Source: Desulfonatronovibrio hydrogenovorans DSM 9292 (GTDB lineage: Bacteria > Desulfobacterota > Desulfovibrionia > Desulfovibrionales > Desulfonatronovibrionaceae). From it: 64,000 nt of DNA. The position numbers and the translations under genes are program-made. The stretch lies in contig NZ_JMKT01000016.1 of the NCBI RefSeq assembly GCF_000686525.1, positions 1 through 64,000 of the forward strand. The letters run 5' to 3'. The notes beneath the pieces were generated by a model, which saw only the letters and a list, made by a program, of their open reading frames with translations, was not told the DNA's origin and made no database searches. Positions 36,497 to 46,158 of this stretch are shown piece by piece; positions within the stretch are counted from its first letter, which is position 1; each line of letters begins with the position of its first letter.

Positions 36497-37737
36497 TGAC
36501 TGGCAAAATTTCCCGTTTGTCCTTACTTATCCTGGCCGTTATGGCTATGAGTTATATTTTACCTGCAGCCTTTGACAAAGTAGTGGACAGAAAAGCCGAA
36601 GAACCTCTGCTTTTTTTCAGTCCAGTACTCAAAAAGTTCGTTTATCAGAAATCTTTGGGTGGTCATCGGTTCATATACACTGATGAGGACGGCGTACTTT
36701 ATGACCGTCAGGAGTTTGAAGCCCTCCTTCCTTTTCTATATCATAGAAATCTGGAAATACATGGCATGCTGCCTTTGGTCATTGATGGCCAAAGCTTTGA
36801 TCTTGAAGAGATCAGGGCAGGAAGACAGGCTGTTGAGATTAGGTCCCGCCAGATCAGAATCAATCGTCAGCAGATTGATCTTTTTCCGCTTTTTAATAAC
36901 GATCCCGCTGTTCCAATGATACCTTTTCCTGAAGACGTCTTCAGGATTACTCATAATGGCATGGAGTTCAAAAATGCTGATTACAACAGGATTGATCGGG
37001 AACTCTCTGAGGTTTTCACTCATGTCCTCGAGGAAAAAAGGTTTGTATATCCCGCTACAGTCATCAGTGGCAATCCCACCAATCTCAAGCCTTTTGATGA
37101 AGGATACTTTATCCGGGATGATTCAGGGCAAGTTTTTCATGTCAAGCGGGCCATGAACCAGCCGGTCGTAGTCAAGACAGGCATAGACCCAGGACTGGAT
37201 ATCCTTGATATGATCATTTCTGAAAACAGGCGGATGGAATTTTATGGGATTGTGTTCACCACCCAAGGTGAAATCTTTCTGATTTCCTATGACGATTACC
37301 GTCTGATCCAGATTCCCGTTAACCACTTTGAACCCCCAAGAATGGACTTCAAGCTCCTGATCAACCCACTCTACCGGACGGCCATCATCAGCAGCAACAA
37401 AGGAATATATGGCCTGGCCATGGACAGTGAGTACCGAGCTGTTCATGATTTTTTTCTTGAACGGACTGCTGGAGAAGTTGGGCTTGCTGACAGGGTCCGT
37501 GATTTTTTCCTGCCTTATCAGATAACCCTGACCAGTGATCATCAGAGCCAGGCAAAACCTGGCCTTGAAGCCGGAGGGCCATGGTCTTTGGCTGGTGTGT
37601 TTGCTGCCATGGCCATTTTCATAATCTTTAGCAGAAAATGCCGCAAAGTAGCAGTCAGCAAAATTGATCTCATCGTGGTATTCCTAAGTGGGTTCTATGG
37701 CCTGCTGGCCGTCTGCTTTATGAGAAGCGAGTCCTGA
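36496..37737 (+). CDS. Membrane-anchored DUF4857-like protein
   Basis: The 413-residue protein has an N-terminal helix (residues 6-24), a large extracytoplasmic region rich in beta segments (30-350) and two C-terminal helices (about 360-410). It resembles DUF4857 proteins found beside ABC-2 transporters, a family assignment from memory and tentative. Its start overlaps the permease stop as TGATG. It may form a periplasmic scaffold linking the exporter to the two exported beta proteins. Confidence 0.65.
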   Translation: MTGKISRLSLLILAVMAMSYILPAAFDKVVDRKAEEPLLFFSPVLKKFVYQKSLGGHRFIYTDEDGVLYDRQEFEALLPFLYHRNLEIHGMLPLVIDGQSFDLEEIRAGRQAVEIRSRQIRINRQQIDLFPLFNNDPAVPMIPFPEDVFRITHNGMEFKNADYNRIDRELSEVFTHVLEEKRFVYPATVISGNPTNLKPFDEGYFIRDDSGQVFHVKRAMNQPVVVKTGIDPGLDILDMIISENRRMEFYGIVFTTQGEIFLISYDDYRLIQIPVNHFEPPRMDFKLLINPLYRTAIISSNKGIYGLAMDSEYRAVHDFFLERTAGEVGLADRVRDFFLPYQITLTSDHQSQAKPGLEAGGPWSLAGVFAAMAIFIIFSRKCRKVAVSKIDLIVVFLSGFYGLLAVCFMRSES

Positions 37738-37807
37738 TTATTTTAAAACAGCTCCTTAAGCAGAGTGGGACATTGATTAGAAGCCAAATAACGGTTCCAT
37801 GGCCACA

Positions 37808-37843
37808 AAGAATGCCGGCCCCCTGAAGAGGACCGGCATTCTT
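37808..37843. terminator. Bidirectional hairpin between the DUF4857 operon and arsC
   Basis: AAGAATGCCGG (37808-37818) pairs with its exact reverse complement at 37833-37843 around a 14-nt loop. Short T-runs follow on both strands. It lies between convergent genes and probably ends both transcripts. Confidence 0.7.
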
Positions 37844-37869
37844 AATGAGCTCCAGATTGTCTTAAACTA

Positions 37870-38310
37870 TCAGTGCACAGGACAGCCTTGCTTCTTAAGC
37901 CATTCCCGGATTTTTTCATCGATCCTGTCCCGGACTTCCCTGAATTTAGCCAATCTTTCCTCATCGCTTCCTTCACCAGCGGCCGGGTCTTCAAAGTCCC
38001 AGAACAGGTGCTTGTTGGCGCTCATCAAAAAAGCCCTGGGACAGTTCTGCTCTGCATGTGAGCAAACTGTTATAAAGTGGCTGATGTTGACCTGGGCCAG
38101 GTATTCGCTGACACTTTTGGAACGATGATCTTCAAGGCTGATCCCGGCTTCTTCCAGAACTATTCTGGTTAAGGGATGGATTCCCTTGGGATCAAGACCG
38201 GCGCTGTGAGCTTCAAACCTGTCGCAGGCATATTTTTTGAGAATTGCCTCGGCCATCTGGCTGCGGGCTGAGTTGCCGGTGCATAGAAAAAGTACCTTCT
38301 GTTTAGTCAT
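37870..38310 (-). CDS. arsC: Thioredoxin-linked arsenate reductase
   Basis: From ATG 38310 (AAGGA upstream) the protein is 146 residues with the low-molecular-weight phosphatase fold: [13 protein letters not shown] is the P-loop with the nucleophilic Cys, and CSHAEQNCP holds the two resolving Cys of the thioredoxin-dependent cascade. It reduces arsenate to arsenite. It lies only 33 bp downstream of pstA on the same strand, so it is likely co-transcribed with the phosphate transporter. The acr3 exporter is 18 kb away. Confidence 0.92.
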   Translation of the reverse strand: MTKQKVLFLCTGNSARSQMAEAILKKYACDRFEAHSAGLDPKGIHPLTRIVLEEAGISLEDHRSKSVSEYLAQVNISHFITVCSHAEQNCPRAFLMSANKHLFWDFEDPAAGEGSDEERLAKFREVRDRIDEKIREWLKKQGCPVH

Positions 38311-38342
38311 GATGCATCCTTTTGTCTTCAACTGATGACTTA

Positions 38343-39263
38343 CTAAAGTTTTTTCTGGAGCTTATTACGAATAATGATGGCCACCAGGTTAAGCCCAAGG
38401 ACCAGCATCATAAGCACTAGGGCTGTTCCGTACTGAAGAGGCCTGGTCTGTGCGATATTCGTACCAGCCGTAGCCAGGACATAGATATGGTAAGGCATGG
38501 CCATGACTTCATCAAAGATGGATGTTGGCAGCTTGGCTGTGGAAAAAACTGCTGCAGTAAACATGATGGGAGCGGTTTCCCCTGCAGCCCTGCTCATGCC
38601 AAGGATCAGCCCGGTAAGCATGCTGGGAAGGGCCGCAGGCAGTACAACCTTGTAAATTGTCTGCCATTTGGTCCCCCCCAGGGCCAGAGAAGCTTCCCTG
38701 TATGTCTGGGGAATGGCCCGCAGGGCCTCTTCTGCCGAACCAATAATGAGCGGCAGAATAAAGGCGGCCAGGGTCAGTGAGCCGGCCAGCAGGCTGACCC
38801 CCATCTTCAGCCAGATAACAAAGAATGCCAGTCCGAAAAGACCGTAGACCACTGAAGGAACCCCGGCCAGATTGATGATCCCCATCCGGATAATCCTGGT
38901 CCAGCGTCCCTGGGTAGCATACTCATTAAGATATATGGCCGTGCCTACCCCAATGGGAAAAGCCACCAGTATGGCTCCCAAGCTTAAATAAACCGTACCT
39001 ATTATGCAGGGCAGTATGCCCCCTGCAGTCATTGAATCCCTGGGCATCTCAGTCAGAAACGACCAGTTGACTGCCCCTATCCCGTTTACCACTATAAACA
39101 GCAGAAAAACACCCAGGGCTCCAACATTTATATACACAGCCAGCCTGAAAATCGAAAAGGCCACCATCTGACTGCGCTTTCTTTTTCCATTGAGCCTATC
39201 TTTTCCCAACACAACTTCCTCTTTTGTTGTCGTTTGTTCTTCTTGTTGTTCTGGACAAATCAA
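38343..39263 (-). CDS. pstA: Phosphate ABC transporter permease PstA
   Basis: The open frame is 306 codons from a TTG at 39263; internal GTG 39212 with GAGGA upstream, or another internal codon, is a better start. Six membrane helices begin near [19 protein letters not shown]. Family phrases are [45 protein letters not shown] and [17 protein letters not shown]. It forms the Pst channel with PstC. Confidence 0.92.
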   Translation of the reverse strand: MICPEQQEEQTTTKEEVVLGKDRLNGKRKRSQMVAFSIFRLAVYINVGALGVFLLFIVVNGIGAVNWSFLTEMPRDSMTAGGILPCIIGTVYLSLGAILVAFPIGVGTAIYLNEYATQGRWTRIIRMGIINLAGVPSVVYGLFGLAFFVIWLKMGVSLLAGSLTLAAFILPLIIGSAEEALRAIPQTYREASLALGGTKWQTIYKVVLPAALPSMLTGLILGMSRAAGETAPIMFTAAVFSTAKLPTSIFDEVMAMPYHIYVLATAGTNIAQTRPLQYGTALVLMMLVLGLNLVAIIIRNKLQKKL

Positions 39264-39314
39264 ATATTATTTCTGGAATGGACCGTTCTCCTGGAATTGA
39301 GTCCAAAACCATCC

Positions 39315-40208
39315 CTACAGGCTTGCTGCGCCCACCTGCTTGTGCTTCTGGGCCAGGTAGCCGGCCAGCAGATTAAACATGAAGGTGAACACAAAAAGCA
39401 CAAGACCAATGGCAAACAGGGCATGGTAGTGATCGCTCCTGAACGGAGCATTGCCCATTTCTGCGGCAATGTTGGCCGGCATGGGCCGCACTGGATCAAA
39501 TATTGATTCCGGGATCATGGCTGCCCCCCCTGCCACCATCAAAACCACCATGGTTTCGCCAATGGCCCTGGCAATACCCAGGATAACCGCTGTAGAAATG
39601 CCGGTCATGGATGCTGGAAAGATCACCCGGTAAATGGTTTCCCAATGGGTTGCGCCCAGAGCCATGGACCCTTCTTTCATGTGCCTTGGTACACTGTAAA
39701 TAGCGTCTTCTGATATACTGGTAATGGTCGGCACGGCCATAAAGGCCAGCATGACCGAAGCATTGAGCACATTAAGCCCGGTTGCGATATTAAAATGCTG
39801 CTGAAGAAAGGGAGCAACAACAACCATTCCAAAAAAACCTATGACAACTGTTGGCAGACCCTCAATAAGCTCAACAATGGGCTTAATCACACCCCTGACC
39901 TTGGGATGAGCTATTTCAGCAAGGTAAAAAGCACTGCCAATCCCAAGGGGTATGGCAATAAGTGAGGAAAGGGCTACAACACTGAGCGAGCCGATTATCA
40001 GAGGAAATATTCCGTAGTCAGGCGGAAAATAGGTTGGATACCAGTCACTGCCAAATATAAAATCCTTGACCGAAACCACGTTGAAAATCGGCAGCCCTTC
40101 CATAATCAAAAAAAGCAGAATCAAAGCCAGAACTATGATTCCGCTTGCTCCGATCAGCAAAAAGAAAATGTGAATAAGATACTCTCGAGCTCGACTATTT
40201 AATCCCAT
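39315..40208 (-). CDS. pstC: Phosphate ABC transporter permease PstC
   Basis: The 297-residue protein has six helices and PstC phrases: IEGLPTVVIGFFGMVVVAP, SISEDAIYSVPRHMKEGSMALGATHWET and ARAIGETMVVLMVAGGAA. It lies between pstS and pstA. Together they import inorganic phosphate, and also arsenate as an unwanted analogue, across the inner membrane. Confidence 0.93.
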   Translation of the reverse strand: MGLNSRAREYLIHIFFLLIGASGIIVLALILLFLIMEGLPIFNVVSVKDFIFGSDWYPTYFPPDYGIFPLIIGSLSVVALSSLIAIPLGIGSAFYLAEIAHPKVRGVIKPIVELIEGLPTVVIGFFGMVVVAPFLQQHFNIATGLNVLNASVMLAFMAVPTITSISEDAIYSVPRHMKEGSMALGATHWETIYRVIFPASMTGISTAVILGIARAIGETMVVLMVAGGAAMIPESIFDPVRPMPANIAAEMGNAPFRSDHYHALFAIGLVLFVFTFMFNLLAGYLAQKHKQVGAASL

Positions 40209-40319
40209 ACTTCACCACTGGATAACAACTGTTTGAGTTTTGAATTCAGTTTTTTCTGCATAAAGAGGAAAAGCGGGGTCCCCAAAAGACCCCGCTCAGA
40301 TGAAGCAAAATGCTGGAAT

Positions 40320-41135
40320 CTAGTACAAAGGTACGTAGCCTGCCTTTTTGACCAGGGGCTGTCCCTTCTCAGGATGCAGCATGTAGTTCATGAATTTGAG
40401 AGTTTCACCCTGAGGCCAGTTGTCGGTGAACAGCCAAAGGGTCCTGGATACCGGGAAAGCACCTGAAGCGGCATTTTCATAAGTGGGAGCAACCCCATCA
40501 AGGGTTATGGGCTTCAAATTGTCAGTGAGGTATCCGATTCCCACATATCCGATGGCGTTCTGGTTTCCGGTTACTGCCTGGACTATGGCTCCATTGGAAG
40601 GCAGAAGCTGGGTCCTGGGGCTTACTCTGTCACCCTTCAGGACAACGTCAACCCAGACACCGTAAGTACCAGAGGAAGAATCCCTGGAAATGGAAACAAT
40701 AGGCCTGTCCTGCCCGCCGACCTGGCTCCAGTTGGTGATACTGCCGTTGTAGATTCCTCTGAGCTGCTCACCAGTGAGTTCGCCAACCGGATTATTGGGA
40801 TGAACCACTGGAATAATGGCGTCCAAGGCAATGGCAAAGGGGACAACATAGATACCGTTGTCAAAAGCGTTTTTCACTTCATTGTCCCTGATCCAGCGGG
40901 AAGACATGCCGATATCAGTCATGCCGTCAATGACAGCCTTGATTCCGTTTCCAGACCCGGTCCCGGCAATGGAAATATTGATGCCTGGATTGTCCTTCAT
41001 ATAGGCTTCAGCCACTTCCTGAGCAATGGGCAGCACTGTAGTGGAACCATTAATACTCAGCTGCTTGGCCAGGGCCGGAACCGCACTCAGACATACACCA
41101 AGCAAAAAAATAACCAGAATCAGTCCTCTTTTCAT
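40320..41135 (-). CDS. pstS: Phosphate-binding periplasmic protein PstS
   Basis: From ATG 41135 (GGAGG 5 nt upstream) the protein is 271 residues with a signal peptide ending in PALA. The phosphate pocket motifs are INGSTTVLPIAQ, GTGSGNGIKAVIDG, SRDSSSGTYGVW. It delivers phosphate to PstC/PstA. An upstream frame to 41204 has no ribosome site. PhoB-like repeats precede it. Confidence 0.93.
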   Translation of the reverse strand: MKRGLILVIFLLGVCLSAVPALAKQLSINGSTTVLPIAQEVAEAYMKDNPGINISIAGTGSGNGIKAVIDGMTDIGMSSRWIRDNEVKNAFDNGIYVVPFAIALDAIIPVVHPNNPVGELTGEQLRGIYNGSITNWSQVGGQDRPIVSISRDSSSGTYGVWVDVVLKGDRVSPRTQLLPSNGAIVQAVTGNQNAIGYVGIGYLTDNLKPITLDGVAPTYENAASGAFPVSRTLWLFTDNWPQGETLKFMNYMLHPEKGQPLVKKAGYVPLY

Positions 41136-41232
41136 AAAATCCTCCGTTTTGATCTCCATTAAGGTTTTGTTCTCATGAATTTGCATAGGTGCTTTTTTAT
41201 CCATAAATTGCGACAGATATATGTCTCCACTG

Positions 41233-41250
41233 TTATAAAACAGTTACAAA
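41233..41250 (-). promoter_or_regulatory. Candidate PhoB box upstream of pstS
   Basis: On the minus strand TTGTAAC and TTATAAC occur 11 bp apart, close variants of the CTGTAAC 7-mer seen at other Pho genes in the window. They lie about 100 bp before the pstS start. Confidence 0.5.
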
Positions 41251-41491
41251 GGCTTCAAATGTATATTTCGAATAATTACATATAGATAGAATGGAAAAGC
41301 AAGAGAATTGACCTGCACTGGCCATTTTGTTTTCCCAGTTTGTTACATTTTGTATCTTCATTGATCCTGACCTAAACTGGCAAAGTGATGAACCCGAAGT
41401 AAGATCCATTTAATTCGAATGTTTGTGTCAAAAATCATATCCTTCACATATCACACAACCCTGGAACCATCTTCTCTGAAAAGACATTTCA

Positions 41492-41514
41492 TCGTCATCT
41501 ATCTGTAACATTAT
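41492..41514 (+). promoter_or_regulatory. Candidate PhoB box upstream of pstB
   Basis: TCGTCAT (41492) and CTGTAAC (41503) are 11 bp apart; the first is near the E. coli Pho-box half-site CTGTCAT. The array ends 82 bp before the pstB start. TGTAACATTAT (41504-41514) also occurs before phoB. Confidence 0.5.
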
Positions 41515-41595
41515 GTTTGTAATCAAATTGTTCTGAACTACCAGTATGACCCTCTGGGCCAACTGGCTAACCAATAACAATTTTTGGAGTGGATA

Positions 41596-42444
41596 ATGTT
41601 TGCAACAGCTTCAGGACCGCCATCAGCCCCAGCCGGCATGCTCTTTCATGATAGCGACAAGCAGTTCCAGAAAATGGATCTGGACAAGGAAGAGATCTGT
41701 CTGGAGGTTGAGAACCTTGATCTTTTTTATGGTCAGGAAAAGGCTCTAAAAGCTATCAACTTGAAAATTCCCACCAAAAGAGTCACAGCCTTTATCGGGC
41801 CCAGTGGCTGCGGCAAGTCGACCTTGCTTAGATGTTTCAACCGGCTCAACGATCTCATTGATATCTGCCGGGTGGATGGAAAAATTCTCATGTATGGGAA
41901 GGACATATACGAATCATCTGTTGATGTGGCTGAACTGCGCAGAAGGATTGGGATGGTCTTTCAAAAACCGAACCCATTTCCCAAGTCCATATTTGAAAAC
42001 ATCGCCTATGGCCTGAGACTGCAGGGAGTCAGAAACAAGAAAACTCTGACTGAAGTTGTGGAAAAATCTCTCAGAGGGGCAGCTTTGTGGGACGAGGTCA
42101 AGGATCGGCTGGACAAAAGCGCTCTTGGCCTGTCCGGCGGACAGCAGCAGAGGCTGGTCATTGCCAGGGCCATTGCTATTGAGCCTGAGGTCATTCTTCT
42201 GGATGAACCCTGCTCAGCCCTTGATCCTATTTCCACGGCCAAAATCGAAGAGCTGATTCACAAGCTCAAAGACAAATACACCATAATCATTGTTACCCAC
42301 AACATGCAACAGGCAGCCAGGGTTTCGGATTACACCGCCTACATGTACCTTGGCGAACTCATTGAATTCAGGGATACCATTACTCTGTTCACCAATCCGG
42401 AACAGAAAAGCACTGAGGATTACATTACTGGAAGATATGGTTGA
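41596..42444 (+). CDS. pstB: Phosphate ABC transporter ATP-binding protein PstB
   Basis: From ATG 41596 (GGAG 6 nt upstream) the ATPase is 282 residues. Walker A is [20 protein letters not shown]-loop [12 protein letters not shown], signature [16 protein letters not shown], Walker [13 protein letters not shown] and switch [16 protein letters not shown]. These are diagnostic PstB sequences. Unusually it is divergent from pstSCA, 460 bp away, rather than last in that operon. A non-conserved 30-residue N-terminal tail precedes the fold. Confidence 0.94.
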   Translation: MFATASGPPSAPAGMLFHDSDKQFQKMDLDKEEICLEVENLDLFYGQEKALKAINLKIPTKRVTAFIGPSGCGKSTLLRCFNRLNDLIDICRVDGKILMYGKDIYESSVDVAELRRRIGMVFQKPNPFPKSIFENIAYGLRLQGVRNKKTLTEVVEKSLRGAALWDEVKDRLDKSALGLSGGQQQRLVIARAIAIEPEVILLDEPCSALDPISTAKIEELIHKLKDKYTIIIVTHNMQQAARVSDYTAYMYLGELIEFRDTITLFTNPEQKSTEDYITGRYG

Positions 42445-42477
42445 TCCAGGGGACAAGCACTGGACATTAAGAAAATC

Positions 42478-42514
42478 AAAAAAGGGATTCCGGTTAAACC
42501 GGAATCCCTTTTTT
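42478..42514. terminator. Strong bidirectional terminator between pstB and phoU
   Basis: An 18-bp stem (AAAAAAGGGATTCCGG and complement) has A and T runs on both sides. It ends pstB on the plus strand and phoBRU on the minus strand. Confidence 0.9.
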
Positions 42515-42615
42515 GTGTTCTTTTGGATGGTTATTGCCTGATTTCATGCAGATGGAACTGGAAAAAACCAAAGATACGTGCTTCAGAGACTAATGTCCCT
42601 GGAAAAACATGCTCT

Positions 42616-43284
42616 CTAGACCCGGTCGTCAAACTGACAGGTATGCTTGAGGCTGGTCCCTTTGACAATGAACATGGTAGTCTCAGCGATATTGGTGGCC
42701 ATATCCGCAATCCGCTCAAACCTGCGGGCCACATTGATACTCTGGACGCAGGGCTCAATGGTCTGACTCTGCTCGGACATATGTTTGATGATGTCCTTAA
42801 GAACAGCTGAGTTGAGCTCATCCACCTCAAAATCCATCCTGCAGACATCCACTGCCTTGTCCACATCCGGAGAGGAAAAGGCTATAATGGCCTCCTGAAG
42901 CATGTCATAGCTTTTCTGGCCCATGAGCAGAATCTTGTCGTAGAACTCCATGGGTGGATTAAGGCTCAGGAAAATTGTTGCATCGGCAATATTGGCCGAC
43001 TCGTCCCCAATCCTTTCCAAATCCACGCTCATGCGCATGCAGCCCAGGATGAAGCGCAGATCCCTGGCCACAGGCTGCTCCAAAGCCAGGAGCCTCATGC
43101 ACAGGTCATAGACCTGGACCTCAAGTTCGTTGATCTTCTTGTCATTGTCCACCACTTCCTGAGCCAGGTCAGCGTTCATCCTGGAGAAGGCATTGACCGT
43201 CTTGCTCAGGGCCTGCTCGGTCTGAACCACCATCTGCATGACCTTCATGTTCAGCCTGTCCAATTCCTGTATTAAGTGAGACAT
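42616..43284 (-). CDS. phoU: Phosphate signalling protein PhoU
   Basis: The 222-residue all-helical protein contains two PhoU repeats, with ARDLRFILGCMRMSVDLERIGDESANIAD in the first and VARRFERIADMATNIAETT in the second. PhoU links Pst transport status to PhoR, silencing the response in high phosphate. It starts 37 bp after phoR and is the last gene of phoB-phoR-phoU. Confidence 0.93.
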   Translation of the reverse strand: MSHLIQELDRLNMKVMQMVVQTEQALSKTVNAFSRMNADLAQEVVDNDKKINELEVQVYDLCMRLLALEQPVARDLRFILGCMRMSVDLERIGDESANIADATIFLSLNPPMEFYDKILLMGQKSYDMLQEAIIAFSSPDVDKAVDVCRMDFEVDELNSAVLKDIIKHMSEQSQTIEPCVQSINVARRFERIADMATNIAETTMFIVKGTSLKHTCQFDDRV

Positions 43285-43320
43285 GGTATACTCCTGATTA
43301 ATTAATAATGTTGTTCTGGC

Positions 43321-45102
43321 TTATATTGCTTTTGGAAGAGAGAACCAAATGACACAGCCGTCTTTTCTTCCGGAAACAGGGCTTTCAACCCAGATTTCTC
43401 CACCCATGTTCCGGATGATATTCCTGCAGATGGCCAGACCAAGACCGGTTCCTTTAACTTTACCCTTGAATTTTTTGACCCGGTAGAACCTTTCAAACAC
43501 CCTCTGCTGCTCATCTCTTGGTATGCCTGGGCCATTATCCATGACACCAATGTGAACTTTATCTTTGCTGGTCCTGCAGACAACCCTTATCTGTCCGTCA
43601 TCAGGTACAAACTTTATGCTGTTTTCAATAAGGTTCTGAAAAACATGCCCCAGGTATTCCGGCTCTCCCATTACTCTGGCGCATTCATCATCCAGATCAG
43701 TTATAAAACTGACACTTTTGTCCTGGATGTAATGCCTGCAGTTGGTCCACGACTTTTCCACCACCGGCTTGATGGCAATACTTTTAACCACGATCTTTTC
43801 CGGTTCGGATTCAATCTTGGAAAGCTGCAGGATATCATCCAGGAGCCTGATCATGTTGTTGGTGTTCTTGATAATCACCCCCAAAAACTCGTTTCCCTTT
43901 TTCTCCAGGATATCTCTGTTCTCCAGCAAGGTCTCGGTATAACCCTTAATGGAGGTCAGAGGAGTACGCAGTTCATGGGAGGCATTGGCAACAAAGTCCT
44001 TGCGAATGTTTTCCAGTCGCTTGATATTGGTTATATCGTGAAAAACCAGGATAGCCCCAATCATTTTGCGATCTTCGGGTGAAACTATATTCACGTCATA
44101 GTGTCTGCCCTTGAACTCTATTTCCAGGCTCTGGGTCCTGACTTCATGGCTGCTTAAGACCTGGTTGCAGCACTCCTGCAGCTGACTGTTATGAAACATC
44201 TCAATGGGCCGCTTGCCGAAGTAATGATTGTAGTGGCTGAAAGTATCTTTGAAGGCCTGGTTAAAGCTCATGATCCGTCCTGTATTGTCCAGGGCGGCCA
44301 GGGAATCATTCAGGCCGTTCAGAATGGTCTGCAATTCCATTTTCTGGAGGGAAACCACTTCGATATTACTTTCAATACTTCTGGCCATTTCATTGATGGC
44401 CTCCACCAAAGGATCAAACTCCCGACCCGGAGAGCTGGTTATCCTTTTCTGATAATCCCCCCTGCCAATGGCCTGGGCCAGGCTGATCATAGGCTGAAAC
44501 TTGGTCGTAAGCTTTCTGACCAGCAGAAAAACAAGCAGCCCGCTGAAAACAAGGGACAACAGAACCATCTGCCATAGTCCGGTGCTGACCCGCTCAAAAA
44601 AGGAATCCATGGTAGCATATGGGGTGGCCATTCGCAGCACCACTTCACCCACCGGTTCCAGATCAACTTTCCGGGCATAGTAAATAAGATGCCGATCCAC
44701 AGTGGAGCTGTGCCTGACACTGTATCCATCCCCATGACTCAGGGCGTTGACAAATTCTTCTCTTGCCCTGTGGCTCTCTATCCGGCCGACCTGGTCAAAG
44801 GGGACCATTGAATCAGCCAGAACTACACCTTCCAGATTAATGATGCTGATCCTGTCCTGGCCGGTTTCACCGATTTCCTTGATGACTTCATCCAGCAGGG
44901 ACAGATTCTCAGATTCATTGTTGGACAACGACCACACAAGTATGGACATCCTGTCTGAAACGCTTTTGATTGTCTCCTTTTTGACCTCCTCCTCCACTGT
45001 GTTCATGAAGTAATAGGACGGAATGGCCAGGGCTATGACCAGTACAACCCAAAAAGAGATGATGAGTTTAATTTTCAGGGAATATCTATTTTTCATTTTC
45101 AT
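43321..45102 (-). CDS. phoR: Phosphate-regulon sensor histidine kinase PhoR
   Basis: From ATG 45102 (45096 possible) the protein has 593 residues. Order: membrane helix, an extracytoplasmic sensor (about 40-165, unlike E. coli PhoR, which lacks a large one), second helix, HAMP, PAS (about 260-360), HisKA (FVANASHELRTPLTSIKGY) and HATPase (MDNGPGIP, GTGLGLAI). It phosphorylates PhoB. It lies 192 bp after phoB on the same strand. Confidence 0.88.
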   Translation of the reverse strand: MKMKNRYSLKIKLIISFWVVLVIALAIPSYYFMNTVEEEVKKETIKSVSDRMSILVWSLSNNESENLSLLDEVIKEIGETGQDRISIINLEGVVLADSMVPFDQVGRIESHRAREEFVNALSHGDGYSVRHSSTVDRHLIYYARKVDLEPVGEVVLRMATPYATMDSFFERVSTGLWQMVLLSLVFSGLLVFLLVRKLTTKFQPMISLAQAIGRGDYQKRITSSPGREFDPLVEAINEMARSIESNIEVVSLQKMELQTILNGLNDSLAALDNTGRIMSFNQAFKDTFSHYNHYFGKRPIEMFHNSQLQECCNQVLSSHEVRTQSLEIEFKGRHYDVNIVSPEDRKMIGAILVFHDITNIKRLENIRKDFVANASHELRTPLTSIKGYTETLLENRDILEKKGNEFLGVIIKNTNNMIRLLDDILQLSKIESEPEKIVVKSIAIKPVVEKSWTNCRHYIQDKSVSFITDLDDECARVMGEPEYLGHVFQNLIENSIKFVPDDGQIRVVCRTSKDKVHIGVMDNGPGIPRDEQQRVFERFYRVKKFKGKVKGTGLGLAICRNIIRNMGGEIWVESPVSGRKDGCVIWFSLPKAI

Positions 45103-45299
45103 AAACAACCTGGATAACAGCCTGATGAAAAACCCCAGCTTGCCCGGCCCCAGAAAAACGCGCTTCCATACAGCCGAAGCTTTTGGGCATATGCTCCAAG
45201 GAATATGGAACTCTTTTTCAGCTACCTGGCTGCCGGCAGCTGGAGTCCACCTTGGCTGTGGTCAAGAGTACCCACCTCAGCCTGTCATGCTGAACCCAA

Positions 45300-45989
45300 T
45301 TAATCAGGATTGAATTTATACCCCAGGCCTCTGGAAGTGACAATTATATCGGCATATCTGCCCAGTTTGACCCGAAGTCTTCTGATGTGGGTATCAACAG
45401 TCCTGGCATAGCCGTCAAACTCATATCCCCAGACATGATTCAAAAGATATTCCCTGGACAGAACCTTGCCCTGGTTCTGAATGAATTCAGCCAGAAGCTT
45501 GAGTTCAGTTGCTGTAAGATTGATGTTTTTCCCGTCAAGCCTGAACTGCATGGCAGCAAAATCAAATTCCAGACCTTCATGCTTCCAGATCTGTTTGGTG
45601 TTTGCTTCACCATCACCCTCCCGTCTGATGATGGCCTTGATCCTCAGCATAAGCTCCCTGACACTGAAAGGCTTGACCACATAGTCGTCAGCACCCAGTT
45701 CAAAGCCGACGATCCTGTCGACTTCCTCTCCTTTGGCCGTCACCATGATCACTTTGATGTGCTTCAGCTTGGCACTGCTTTTCAATCTCCGGCAGACCTC
45801 CAGTCCGTCCATGTGCGGAAGCATCAGATCCAGCAAAATAACCTCCGGCATTTCCTCCTGGGCAATGCGCAGGCCGTCATAGCCGTTATCCGTAACCAGG
45901 ACCCTGTATCCGGCTGATTCCAGATTCATAAGCAGCAGATTCTGGATATCCTCTTCATCTTCAATTACCAGCACTTTACTTTTCTTCAT
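45300..45989 (-). CDS. phoB: Phosphate-regulon response regulator PhoB
   Basis: The 229-residue protein has a receiver domain with phospho-acceptor D54 in VILLDLMLPHMDG and an OmpR-type winged helix (LTATELKLLAEFIQNQGKVLSREYLLNHVWGYEF, RTVDTHIRRLRVKLG). It should bind the CTGTAAC-type repeats found upstream of several operons here, including its own promoter. Confidence 0.92.
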   Translation of the reverse strand: MKKSKVLVIEDEEDIQNLLLMNLESAGYRVLVTDNGYDGLRIAQEEMPEVILLDLMLPHMDGLEVCRRLKSSAKLKHIKVIMVTAKGEEVDRIVGFELGADDYVVKPFSVRELMLRIKAIIRREGDGEANTKQIWKHEGLEFDFAAMQFRLDGKNINLTATELKLLAEFIQNQGKVLSREYLLNHVWGYEFDGYARTVDTHIRRLRVKLGRYADIIVTSRGLGYKFNPD

Positions 45990-46027
45990 CCAACCGCCCC
46001 TGAAGGCTTTGCAACCCGGTTTTTTGA

Positions 46028-46039
46028 ATAATGTTACAA
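46028..46039 (-). promoter_or_regulatory. Candidate PhoB half-site upstream of phoB
   Basis: On the minus strand TTGTAACATTAT lies about 40 bp before the phoB start and shares TGTAACATTAT with the pstB upstream region. Flanking 11-bp steps are poor, so this is a single good half-site. Confidence 0.4.
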
Positions 46040-46158
46040 AATATGAATACCCTATCTTGGTACACTGAACATGTTACGATCCGGTCACATCGCCTTAAAA
46101 TTATTGTTACAGCAGTAAACTATTCCCAAACTAGCTGGGTCCGCCAGAGCCCATAAGT

